This document shows positions 32,524 to 40,336 of a DNA stretch of 64,000 bases, piece by piece (within the stretch, counting starts at the first letter, position 1; every line of letters starts with the position of its first letter). A model generated the notes under the pieces. That model made no database searches. It had not been told where the DNA came from and worked only from the letters and a program-made list of their open reading frames with translations. Source of the DNA: Lachnospiraceae bacterium (GTDB taxonomy: Bacteria; Bacillota; Clostridia; Lachnospirales; Lachnospiraceae); contig CAJTDL010000001.1 of the NCBI GenBank assembly GCA_910575035.1, positions 248,001 through 312,000 on the forward strand, given 5' to 3'. The position numbers were made by a program, and so were the translations under genes.

Positions 32524-34029
32524 ATGAACAGAAAAAAATGGACATGTCTGCTGTTAGCTGCGTTATTTCTTTTTTCTATGGGGGGCGTCACTGTCCAGGC
32601 AGAAGAATACTGGCCAGAAGGGCCCCAGATTGAGGGAGAGTCTGCAATTGTGATGGAAGTGTCCACAGGAACGGTATTGTATGAGAAGAATGCTTATCAG
32701 CATTTCTATCCTGCCAGCATTACAAAGGTTATGACAGCCCTTTTGGCTTCGGAACGGAGCGGCCTGAATGAAGAGGTTACCTTCTCGAGCGATGCTGTAT
32801 ATAAGACAGAGGGCTCTGGTATTTCCAGGGATGTGGGCGAGGTTATGACCATGGAGGAATGCCTCTATGGGCTGATGCTGGAATCAGCAAATGAATGCGC
32901 TTATGCCATTGCAGAGCACACAGGGAAGGACTATGACAGATTTATCCGCCTGATGAATAAAAGGGCAAAAAAAATCGGGTGTAAGGACACCCATTTCAAC
33001 AATCCCCACGGCCTTCCAGATGAGGATCACTGGACCTGTGCCCATGATATGGCGCTGATTTGTAAGGAAGCCCTGAAAAATGATGTTTTCCGCATGATCG
33101 TAAATACAAAGCGCTATACGATCCCCCCTACCAATAAGCATCAGGAGGAAACATACCTGACCAACCACCACAAGATGCTGAACAATTATCAGGGGGATGA
33201 GCAGTACCTTTATGAATACTGCATAGGGGGAAAAACAGGGTATACCAGTGTGGCAGGAAGTACTTTGGTCACCTTTGCGGAGAAGGAAGGGATGACGCTG
33301 GTTTGCGTGGTCATGCACGAAACTGCGCCAAACCATTATCTGGATACCAGAGCCTTATTTGATTACTGCTTTGAGAATTTCCGGCTGTGGAATATTGCAG
33401 AAAATGAGAAAAGCTATGGGCAGGAGATAAAAGAGAACAAAATTTTTGAAAGTGAAGATTCCTTTGTGGGCTTGAATAAAGAAGGGTATCTGGTGCTTCC
33501 TACAGCGGCAAGCTTTGAGGATGCAAAGCCAAAGATCATTGAGATTGAGGATTCAGCGGATGTGATTGGAAAAATCCAGTATTCCTATGCGGATCAGGTG
33601 GTAGGTGAGACAGCCATTGAGGTAATGGGCACAAGGGTGCCAGAGTTTGACTTTCAGGAAACGAAGGATGGGGAAATCCTAGGAGAAGACGAAGAAGGGG
33701 AAAAAGAAGGGGATGACAGTACCGGGGAAAGCGGCAAAGAAACAGAGAATGCCGAAGCGGAAGAAGGCGGCGAGGCAGGAGAAAATGAGGCGCAAAGCCC
33801 AGATGGAGAATCTGGCGCAGGATGGCTGGACAAGGAAATCTTTGGCTTCAAAGTAAAATATATCCTGATCGGCGGCGTGTCAGCTATTTTGCTGGTGTGC
33901 CTTGGTTTTGGGATTTATTATGTGGTGGACAATTTTTATTTATTCCGCTATAAGCGTTCTGTGAGAAAGCAGCAGAAGTCGGCATTAAAGGATTTGAAAT
34001 TTAAGAGGCAGAGAAGGCGGAAGCCATGA
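32524..34029 (+). CDS. D-alanyl-D-alanine carboxypeptidase (serine peptidase S11, PBP5 type)
   Basis: This 501-residue penicillin-binding protein trims the terminal D-Ala of peptidoglycan stem peptides. A signal peptide covers about residues 1-26. Catalytic motifs are SITK (Ser65, Lys68), SAN (Ser121, Asn123) and KTG (237-239). A PBP5 C-terminal beta domain follows, then an acidic Glu/Gly linker (about 380-435), a membrane segment (about 445-467) and a basic tail. Most PBP5 enzymes are held by an amphipathic helix; here a true C-terminal membrane anchor replaces it, which occurs in some Clostridia. The start at 32524 follows AAGGGAG. No sporulation sigma-specific promoter is evident. Confidence 0.92.
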   Translation: MNRKKWTCLLLAALFLFSMGGVTVQAEEYWPEGPQIEGESAIVMEVSTGTVLYEKNAYQHFYPASITKVMTALLASERSGLNEEVTFSSDAVYKTEGSGISRDVGEVMTMEECLYGLMLESANECAYAIAEHTGKDYDRFIRLMNKRAKKIGCKDTHFNNPHGLPDEDHWTCAHDMALICKEALKNDVFRMIVNTKRYTIPPTNKHQEETYLTNHHKMLNNYQGDEQYLYEYCIGGKTGYTSVAGSTLVTFAEKEGMTLVCVVMHETAPNHYLDTRALFDYCFENFRLWNIAENEKSYGQEIKENKIFESEDSFVGLNKEGYLVLPTAASFEDAKPKIIEIEDSADVIGKIQYSYADQVVGETAIEVMGTRVPEFDFQETKDGEILGEDEEGEKEGDDSTGESGKETENAEAEEGGEAGENEAQSPDGESGAGWLDKEIFGFKVKYILIGGVSAILLVCLGFGIYYVVDNFYLFRYKRSVRKQQKSALKDLKFKRQRRRKP

Positions 34030-34067
34030 TCAGAACCATAATGTAAATGGACGCTGCAGGCAGGGGC

Positions 34068-34150
34068 GGCTAAGCCGCCCCCTCCCTCTCCCACTGACTA
34101 CGTTTCCAATGCCTGTAAGCTGAGAAAAGGAGCCTTGGCTTTCACTTGAT
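34068..34150 (+). repeat. Dispersed intergenic repeat, copy 1
   Basis: This copy contains GACTACGTTTCCAATGCC and ends GGCTTTCACTTGAT. It aligns with the inverted copy at 36504-36574 over its whole length, and with 45719-45766 over its first half. It starts inside a perfect hairpin, GGGGCGGCT/AGCCGCCCC (34063-34081). Confidence 0.65.
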
Positions 34151-34166
34151 TAAAATTATAACATGA

Positions 34167-34195
34167 TTGACACAGAAATTAGATAAGAATATAAT
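34167..34195 (+). promoter_or_regulatory. Consensus promoter of the 34227 gene
   Basis: TTGACA, exactly 17 bases and TATAAT: both hexamers are perfect, 32 bp before the start codon. Confidence 0.85.
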
Positions 34196-34226
34196 AAAAG
34201 CATTACATAGATAGGGGTTCATAAAT

Positions 34227-35090
34227 ATGGAATGCAAAGAGAAGCAAATACCAGAGTTATATTTGATTGCAGGCCGTGGCGGGAATGTGATACTGAAAGG
34301 GATTGCCAGTTCCCCGTTGAAGGAGAGGCTGTTGATTCGGAATGACCAGAGCCTGCATGTTGGGCATTATCAAAAAGAGCTTGTGAACCATCTGGTATTT
34401 TTTGCGTCAGAGGAACAGATAGAAGATACCATAAGAGAACTGAAAGCATTGTTTCCCATGGAATCCGCCTTTGAGAATCCAAAGACTGGGGAAACGGAAT
34501 GCCTTCAGGTTTTTCTTTGTGGAAAGGAAAGCGGGAATCAGGGAAATCCTAGGGTTTTCCTGGAAATCTTTAAAAAGCCGTACCGCATTCCTGTCCAGTT
34601 GGAAATGATTTTGTTTCGGGGACAGAGCGGCTATCCTCAGGAAGAAATTTTGGATGGGGATCCGCCAAAGCAAAAGGCCATTGCTTATTGCAAATTTAAC
34701 CCAGAGGAATATCTGGCACGATGCTTTTATGAGGTGTTGGACAGCTTGGAATGGCTGGATGATATGCTTTGGTATCAGGAAATCTACGATATTCTGGCTC
34801 AAAAGGCAGTGAATGGCAGGAAGGTGTGGGACAGCCTGCACCGCCTGTTGGAAGAACAGCCCATTTCTTTTTTGGAAAATCGGTTAAACCGAATCAAAGG
34901 CTATGCGGATTACAATGTCATGGAGGAAAAATGGCAGGCTCTGCATGGGGATAAGGCGGAAGGATATCCAGAGTGGCAAGAAGTAATCCAACTTTTGGGA
35001 GAGTTTTACACCCCTATTTTTGAGGGGGTGCTTAAGGATGAAATATTCTTTGGGGATTGGATGCCACAGCTGAAGCGGTATCTGGATTGA
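34227..35090 (+). CDS. Unrecognised cytoplasmic protein
   Basis: This 287-residue protein has no signal peptide or membrane segment. I do not recognise its family. The N-terminal half alternates short strands (ELYLIAGRGGNVILKGIASS, TECLQVFLCGKES, NPRVFLEIFKKPYRIPVQLE), and the C-terminal half is mostly helical and rich in Trp and acidic residues (CFYEVLDSLEWLDDMLWYQEIYD, FYTPIFEGVLKDEIFFGDWMP). A perfect consensus promoter immediately upstream implies constitutive, possibly strong expression. The ribosome site is only TAGGGG. It is monocistronic and lies convergent to spmB. Confidence 0.7.
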   Translation: MECKEKQIPELYLIAGRGGNVILKGIASSPLKERLLIRNDQSLHVGHYQKELVNHLVFFASEEQIEDTIRELKALFPMESAFENPKTGETECLQVFLCGKESGNQGNPRVFLEIFKKPYRIPVQLEMILFRGQSGYPQEEILDGDPPKQKAIAYCKFNPEEYLARCFYEVLDSLEWLDDMLWYQEIYDILAQKAVNGRKVWDSLHRLLEEQPISFLENRLNRIKGYADYNVMEEKWQALHGDKAEGYPEWQEVIQLLGEFYTPIFEGVLKDEIFFGDWMPQLKRYLD

Positions 35091-35234
35091 GGGCGCTGCT
35101 CCCCAAGCTTTTGCACGTCTGACGCTGGCGTTAGGTGCCAAAGCGCCAGAAGCATCTGTTTTGCAAACTGAAACAGAGAGAGTGGCCTCTGGGAGGCAGC
35201 GCAAAATGTATGAAATAAGGCAAGGGAGCCTCTG

Positions 35235-35762
35235 CTAACACATAAATTGTGCCAGGATTACGCTTGCTATCGTCCCCACTAGGGTTGTGACAAGGGCTCC
35301 CCCTAATGTATACCTGGTTTTCTGTACTTTAGCCGTCATAAAATAAATGCTCATAGTGTAAAAGATAGTTTCAGTACAGCTCATCATAATAGAAGTGATC
35401 GTCCCATAGTAGGAGTCTGGCCCATACTGCTTAAAAATATCAAGGATCAGCCCAGTGGCAGCAGAAGAGGAGAACATTTTCACAATGGAGACTGGCACTA
35501 GCTCTGCCGGGAAATGCAAAGGTTCTGTGATGATACCCAATACAGACGAAACCAGATCCAGGAATCCGGATGCCCGCAGTACTCCAACGCCGACCATAAG
35601 CCCAATCAAGGTGGGCATAATGCCAATCACAGTCTGAAAGCCATCCTTGGCTCCTTTGATAAAATCATCATAGACATGGCCATGGCATAAAAGTCCATAT
35701 CCAACGATCGAAAAAATCAGCAAAGGAATCATGCTGTCTGATAGGAAAAGGAGGAGTTTCAA
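35235..35762 (-). CDS. spmB: Spore maturation protein B
   Basis: This 175-residue integral membrane protein has the nucleoside-recognition (Gate) fold of SpmB, with segments such as IPLLIFSIVGYGL, GIMPTLIGLMVGVGVL and VTTLVGTIASVILAQF. SpmA and SpmB are needed for spore-core dehydration in Bacillus and Clostridium. The start is a TTG at 35762, overlapping the spmA TGA as TTGA, with AAGGAGG 9 bases upstream; the next ATG is ten codons further in. The overlap implies translational coupling with spmA. Confidence 0.92.
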   Translation of the reverse strand: MKLLLFLSDSMIPLLIFSIVGYGLLCHGHVYDDFIKGAKDGFQTVIGIMPTLIGLMVGVGVLRASGFLDLVSSVLGIITEPLHFPAELVPVSIVKMFSSSAATGLILDIFKQYGPDSYYGTITSIMMSCTETIFYTMSIYFMTAKVQKTRYTLGGALVTTLVGTIASVILAQFMC

Positions 35763-36385
35763 TGGAATCGCCCTCCTTTTTCTTTTTTATATGTAGGAAT
35801 TGCATGTTTTTCTGGCAAAAGGCACATAAATTTTGAAAATAGAATCCCAGCCAGAGTGGAAAAAAAGGTAGCAATCATGGCCGGCCCCAGGATTGCGGAG
35901 GGGTTGGCAGAGCCATATTGGCTGCGGTAGGCGATCATGGTCACTGGGATCAGTTGGAAGGAGGAAACATTGAGGATCAGGAAGGTGCACATATCTTTGC
36001 TGGCAACCTTACTGTGTTGGTTCAGCTTTCCCATTTCCTCCATGGCTTTCAATCCGGCAGGGGTTGCGGCCCATCCAAGGCCAAAGACATTGGCGATAAT
36101 ATTTGTGGAAATGTACTCATTTGCCTTGTTCCCTTTGGGAATCGTTGGGAACATAAAACGCAGCAGTGGGTTCAGCACCTGGGCAGCTCCGGAAATAATG
36201 CCGCAGTTCTCTGCGATCCGCATAAGCCCCACCCAGAGCGACATAACGCCCAGCATGGTGATGCAAAGCGTCACAGCCTCTTTAGAGGAATCCAGGGCAG
36301 CTTCTGTGACTGCAGGAAGGTTCCCGGTGAAGGCGGCATAGAAGATTCCAATCACAATCATAAAGCCCCATAAATAATTAAGCAT
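35759..36385 (-). CDS. spmA: Spore maturation protein A
   Basis: This 208-residue integral membrane protein is the partner of SpmB. It shows the family landmarks MLNYLWGFMIVIGIFYA, LDSSKEAVTLCITMLGVM, SLWVGLMRIAENCG, FPTIPKGNKANEYISTNI and NVFGLGWAATPAGLKAM. The pair acts in the forespore membrane during spore-core dehydration, so its presence indicates a spore former. TTAGGAG lies before the ATG. Two-gene operon with spmB. Confidence 0.93.
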   Translation of the reverse strand: MLNYLWGFMIVIGIFYAAFTGNLPAVTEAALDSSKEAVTLCITMLGVMSLWVGLMRIAENCGIISGAAQVLNPLLRFMFPTIPKGNKANEYISTNIIANVFGLGWAATPAGLKAMEEMGKLNQHSKVASKDMCTFLILNVSSFQLIPVTMIAYRSQYGSANPSAILGPAMIATFFSTLAGILFSKFMCLLPEKHAIPTYKKEKGGRFH

Positions 36386-36503
36386 AAAATCGCTTCTCCT
36401 AAATTATATGATTGTTTTATCCTATGCAACAGAATTAAAAACGTGATAAGCATTTTGGATTTTTTTCAAATTAATCCAGCATAATCCGCAGAAAGTAGTT
36501 GCC

Positions 36504-36574
36504 ATCAACTGAAAGCCAGGTACCGTTTCCTTATCCAACGGCCTTGGAAAACGTAGTCAGAGGGAGGCATAGCC
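36504..36574 (-). repeat. Dispersed intergenic repeat, copy 2 (inverted)
   Basis: Read on the minus strand it contains CTCCCTCTGACTACGTTTTC and ends GGCTTTCAGTTGAT. It matches copy 1 from GGCT to TTGAT with a few short gaps. It lies in the gene-free gap upstream of spmA (36386-36730), which is otherwise AT-rich and without recognisable features. Confidence 0.65.
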
Positions 36575-36730
36575 ATCCCTAATTAATAACACAATTTCCT
36601 TTTTAAGAACTAATTATTTGACAAAAATTGCAGAAGAAAGCAAAAAGATAAATATTATCAGAATATTCAAATACTTATATATAATAAATCAGTTATAAGT
36701 ATGTTTAAACAAGAAAAATCAAAAATATTG

Positions 36731-36759
36731 TTGACATTTCTTGTTTTGTAAGATATAAT
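36731..36759 (+). promoter_or_regulatory. Perfect consensus promoter without a clear gene
   Basis: TTGACA (36731-36736), 17 bases and TATAAT (36754-36759). An AGGAGG follows at 36791, but no ATG, GTG or TTG stands at a usable distance. Confidence 0.75.
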
Positions 36760-36789
36760 GAGTACATCAAAACGAAACACAATACAAAA

Positions 36790-37191
36790 CAGGAGGTACA
36801 GTCCAAAGGAAAAAGAACGATTTACCCCATAATCTTAAGAAAGGAAGGTACGGGCCACCAAAAACTTAAACTGATTTCCCCTCAAGCACCATCAGAGGTA
36901 CAAGACAAAGTAAGTTCTAAAATTTATTTAAAAGTTCCATTTTGCAGTAGCTATACAGATGTTGAAGCGAAAGTTGGATTTCTGAGACAGGGCAATTTAA
37001 CAGGTGCCATATTTCAGAAGCGGATTTTCGGAATGGGAAAATATGATAAGGTTATCACCAATAGGGCAAATGATACCCGAAAGGGTTCGGAAATAACTTG
37101 GATGGCGGCGGAGCGCAGCAATATCCTGGCCAAGAAGGTAATCCTCAGAATTATTGCATTTGGTTTAGAAAATACAATAATGGTTACATGA
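36790..37191 (+). pseudogene. Start-less open frame, probable gene remnant
   Basis: A frame of about 134 codons is open from the AGGAGG downstream of the consensus promoter to a TGA at 37189-37191. It contains protein-like stretches such as SSKIYLKVPFCSSYTDVEAK and GFLRQGNLTGAIFQKRIFGM. The first ATG in frame is at about 37033, leaving only 53 codons. I do not recognise the product. The composition is more AT-rich than its neighbours. A related string (tttcggaatgggaa) recurs near 37363, so the DNA up to 37660 may be a decayed, partly duplicated gene. Confidence 0.35.
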
Positions 37192-37660
37192 AGTATGTTG
37201 GAACCTGACGCTGTATTTTCAAGCAATATAGTCCACTCCTACTCCTAGTTGTTACATTCTGATTGTTGTTATGAGTTTGGAGGCAGAGGTTATTTAGAAG
37301 GCAGAGCGTTACCCAGAAGCCGTTATGAGATATGTCAGACAGATGGTATCCGACCTTATATTTTCGGAATGGGAAGATGAGCCAAGATTGCTGGCGGCAG
37401 TTAGGTTTTCCAGGACAGGATTTCAGCAAAGCGGTTAACGGATGTCAGCTATGAAGCAGATGGGGATTTTATGAGAGATTAGAAGTCGAAAGGATTTTCT
37501 GTCAGAAGCCCTGGATTAGAAATCTTAAGCAGAGAATGTACCATATCTAGGAGATATATTTGGATGGGTAGATACGGTTATCCAGAGGCACCAAAATTTC
37601 TGAGGAATGAATGGAGATTTCGGAGAGAAGGAGGTAAAGTCCAGTGGACAGTATAGTTTA
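37192..37660. other. Degenerate region without intact genes
   Basis: Short frames in all phases are broken by stops. Fragments look coding-derived, and AGGAGGTAAAGTCCA near 37630 resembles AGGAGGTACAGTCCA at 36791. No ribosome site leads to a usable frame. Confidence 0.4.
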
Positions 37661-37703
37661 AAAGGCTGCACGAGATGAAATTTATATCCGTGCAGCCTTT
37701 TTT
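37661..37703. terminator. Bidirectional terminator
   Basis: AAAGGCTGCACG (37661-37672) and CGTGCAGCCTTT (37689-37700) make a perfect 12-bp stem followed by TTT. It ends the NlpC/P60 gene on the minus strand and any transcript from the 36731 promoter on the plus strand. Confidence 0.9.
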
Positions 37704-37721
37704 AAATTAATGAGAAATGAA

Positions 37722-38627
37722 TCAGAATATACTTCCAGCCCCTTTTATGCAGCCTGCCAGGTCTGCCCGGTAATCAGGGTCATCAGGGTTCAGGCTGTTG
37801 ATGATACACCCAAAGGAATGGATGTTTCCTGTAGAATGGATGTATTTCCCTTCTCCCAGGTATAGGGCAATATGGGAAGGGAAATAGAGCAGGTCTGCGG
37901 GCTTCGCCTGGGAAAGGGGAATGGCATGGACGGGGTAGCCTTCGGCAAGGACGGCATCCCGGTAGATTAGGATGCCGCACATATAATAACTCATAAAAGC
38001 AAGGCCAGAGCAGTCAATGCCTTCTCGGGTCTTGCCGCCCCAGCGGTAGGGCGTCCCCAGGAAGGACAGGGCATATTCCAGGATAGCATGCCGGAGGCTT
38101 TCCTGGGAATATTTTATTTGGGAATATTTTATATCTGCTGGCGTAAGGAGCATGCAGGCAGGCACATACCCGCACTGGCAGTCTGCCAGCTGGATTCGCT
38201 GCCAGCCCTCCTCCTGGGCTCCCAGAGGAACCACAGTGCTTCCCATGAATAGCGTGGACAGCGCCCTTGCCTGTACCGTTGGGCATTCCAGCACGTCTAT
38301 GATATTATGGCAGATTATGGCAGGAGAAAAGGAGCCTTTCCCTGCCTGTATAGAAGTATTTACGGAACAGCCTTTCTGGCAGGTTTCCCTACCCGCCGGA
38401 TTTGGGGAGCCACCATCCCACAGGCAGCGTTCCTCAGGAAGCAGGGGGCGCACAGCAGACGCGTTTACCCATCCGCTGTATCCATAGTGTGTGGTGATTT
38501 CCAGGCAATCCTCCCATGACTGCCGGACTTCTACAACCCAGCCAGACAGCAGTTCATCGGACACAGCGCCTGCCAGGGCTGTTTCATAAAGTGATGCTTT
38601 GGGGACAGTAACAATCGCTGTTTTCAT
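37722..38627 (-). CDS. NlpC/P60 cysteine peptidase with SH3 domains, YkfC-like
   Basis: This 301-residue protein has two SH3-like domains (about 1-70 and 95-165) and a C-terminal NlpC/P60 domain. Catalytic Cys206 lies in GIDCSGLAF, His262 in SHIALYLGEG, and a third His in KYIHSTGNIHS. It has no signal peptide, unlike most NlpC/P60 wall hydrolases. The cytoplasmic YkfC-type gamma-D-glutamyl-L-diamino-acid endopeptidases, which recycle wall peptides, have this same layout. The M19 dipeptidase gene immediately upstream supports a peptide-recycling role. The ATG at 38627 was chosen for GAGGTGAGGTG upstream; a GTG at 38639 lies within it. Confidence 0.88.
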   Translation of the reverse strand: MKTAIVTVPKASLYETALAGAVSDELLSGWVVEVRQSWEDCLEITTHYGYSGWVNASAVRPLLPEERCLWDGGSPNPAGRETCQKGCSVNTSIQAGKGSFSPAIICHNIIDVLECPTVQARALSTLFMGSTVVPLGAQEEGWQRIQLADCQCGYVPACMLLTPADIKYSQIKYSQESLRHAILEYALSFLGTPYRWGGKTREGIDCSGLAFMSYYMCGILIYRDAVLAEGYPVHAIPLSQAKPADLLYFPSHIALYLGEGKYIHSTGNIHSFGCIINSLNPDDPDYRADLAGCIKGAGSIF

Positions 38628-38648
38628 AAGACACCTCACCTCGTGGTA

Positions 38649-39641
38649 TTATAATAGCTCCTGGTAGAATCCCAGGACGTTTTGATAGAAAATCATATCT
38701 ATTTCACTTTCGTGGAATCCATTTTTACGCAGCGCCTGCTCCAGTAAGCCCAAGCCGCTGCAGTCCTGCATATCTAAATTTCCGTGAAAACCGTCAAAAT
38801 CAGAACCAAGGGCAATACAGGATATGCCGCCAACATTGGAAATATGCCGGATATGCGCTGCAATCTGGGATACTTGGCTGTCATATTGTACCTGTCTGCT
38901 GTGATAGGGGGCTAGGAAGGCTCCATAGTAATTGATGCCGATAATGCCCCCATGTGCGCCTATGCTGCGGATGTGCCCGTCCGAAAGGTTCCTGGGGTGC
39001 GGGCAAAGGGCACGGGCGTTGGAATGGCTTGCGCAGAAGGGCTTTTGGGCAAGGCTGCACACATCCTGTATGCCATCGTCAGATAAATGGGACACGTCTG
39101 GTATCATTCCAAGGCGCTCCATTTCCCTTAGAAATTCCACCCCAAGGGATGTAAGACCCTGCCCCCTCCTACAGCAGGCCTTAAGGGAACCCAGATTTCC
39201 GAGATGATATGCAGGCTTTCCAAGGCTGTTGGGGTAATTCCAGGTAAATGTCATCATCCGAACGCCAAGGGCATGAAAGTCTTTCAGCCGTTCCAGGCTG
39301 CCTTGGCAGAGTTCTCCTTCTTCTAATGCCATCAAAGCCGATATTTTTCCTTCCTGCCGATTTTGGATAATTTCCGTATAGGTGGCGGCGGGGGAAATGA
39401 TGTCTTTATTTTTTTCCATTTCCTGTTGGAATAGGGCGATTTGCCCCTGGCAATCTTCTAATGGGGCGTCCGTTTCCTGAAAATCCACAAAAATAGCAAA
39501 GTTCTGGAGCAGATAGCCAGAGCTTTTCATTTTTTCCAAATCCAAATGGAGTGCATTGCTTCGCAGGCTTGTTTCTTTCCCTGCCTTCCTCTCTTGGTAG
39601 ATGCGCGAAATGGTATCGCAATGCAGATCTGCAATATTCAT
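38649..39641 (-). CDS. Membrane dipeptidase-type peptidase (M19)
   Basis: This 330-residue zinc peptidase belongs to the renal-dipeptidase family M19. Metal ligands are visible in ADLHCDT (His, Asp), ALEEGE (bridging Glu), DVSHLSD (His) and ASHSNAR (His), with IALGSDFDG near the end. It has no signal peptide, so despite the family name it is probably cytoplasmic. M19 enzymes cleave dipeptides, often with a D-residue. It lies 21 bp upstream of the NlpC/P60 gene and is its operon partner, fitting salvage of peptidoglycan peptides. The start at 39641 follows AAAGGAAAGG. Confidence 0.92.
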   Translation of the reverse strand: MNIADLHCDTISRIYQERKAGKETSLRSNALHLDLEKMKSSGYLLQNFAIFVDFQETDAPLEDCQGQIALFQQEMEKNKDIISPAATYTEIIQNRQEGKISALMALEEGELCQGSLERLKDFHALGVRMMTFTWNYPNSLGKPAYHLGNLGSLKACCRRGQGLTSLGVEFLREMERLGMIPDVSHLSDDGIQDVCSLAQKPFCASHSNARALCPHPRNLSDGHIRSIGAHGGIIGINYYGAFLAPYHSRQVQYDSQVSQIAAHIRHISNVGGISCIALGSDFDGFHGNLDMQDCSGLGLLEQALRKNGFHESEIDMIFYQNVLGFYQELL

Positions 39642-39774
39642 AGCCTTTCCTTTCTTTATTTTTGCAGGCAATGGGCATGGAAATGCCGCTGTAATAATAT
39701 ATGCTGCCAGCCGGGATTTTTTTACATCCTAAAGCCGCATATCTGGCAATTTGCATAAAAAATTTGGAAAATCT

Positions 39775-39802
39775 TTGCAAAAAGTGGATATAGGATTATA
39801 AT
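39775..39802 (+). promoter_or_regulatory. Promoter with long leader before the surface-protein gene
   Basis: TTGCAA, 16 bases and TATAAT. The next plus-strand gene starts 535 bp downstream, so the transcript would have an unusually long 5' UTR. Confidence 0.55.
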
Positions 39803-40336
39803 TTTTCTAAAATTTTATGTGCATACTGCACAATCAGCTTTTTTGTGCCTAAAAATGGGGGAGTGCGTGCCTTGCGCAGCAAATGCACAGAGATAAACCT
39901 TCATTGTCTTTATGCATTTGCTGCGCAAAGCAGCAAAACTACGGCAAGGGGCAAAGCGGGCAGGCAAGCGACCGTGCGGAGGGAAAGGAGGGAATGCGTT
40001 CCATGGCATGGCTGGCAAGCCAATGGGGAATGGACTCCGTATCAGGAAAAGGCTCGTTTTGGCCTTTTATAGCATGCAAGCGCATCCAGGCCACTCCAGG
40101 TGGTGGGAAACCTCCCTGGCGCTTCGTGGATGATTGCAGAATCCATGAGGGAAGCCGCAGCCAGGTAAACTATGGCTGCAGGCAAAAGCCAGGATGCCAT
40201 GGAAAAATTGCCACCCCCAAAGACAGCCTGTCCCAGAGCCAAATCCCATTGCAGCTGGGAGGAGCCGATTGCAGCCCGGCTTCCAGGCTCGCCCTTGCCG
40301 TAAAATATCTCAAGGAGAAAGGAGATTTCAAATTTT
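39803..40336 (+). other. Long, hairpin-rich leader of the surface-protein gene
   Basis: No supported gene lies here. GCGCAGCAAATGCA (39874-39887) and TGCATTTGCTGCGC (39913-39926) form a perfect 14-bp stem with a 25-base loop. More GC-rich hairpins follow, for example GCAGCCA/TGGCTGC near 40155-40177. I recognise no known riboswitch. It ends with AAGGAGAAAGGAG before the start at 40337. Confidence 0.4.

Noticed and set aside
40080-40336. Cobalamin-type riboswitch in the surface-protein leader
   Set aside because: Short GGGAAACCTCCC-like stretches suggested it, but the conserved B12-box order is not present.
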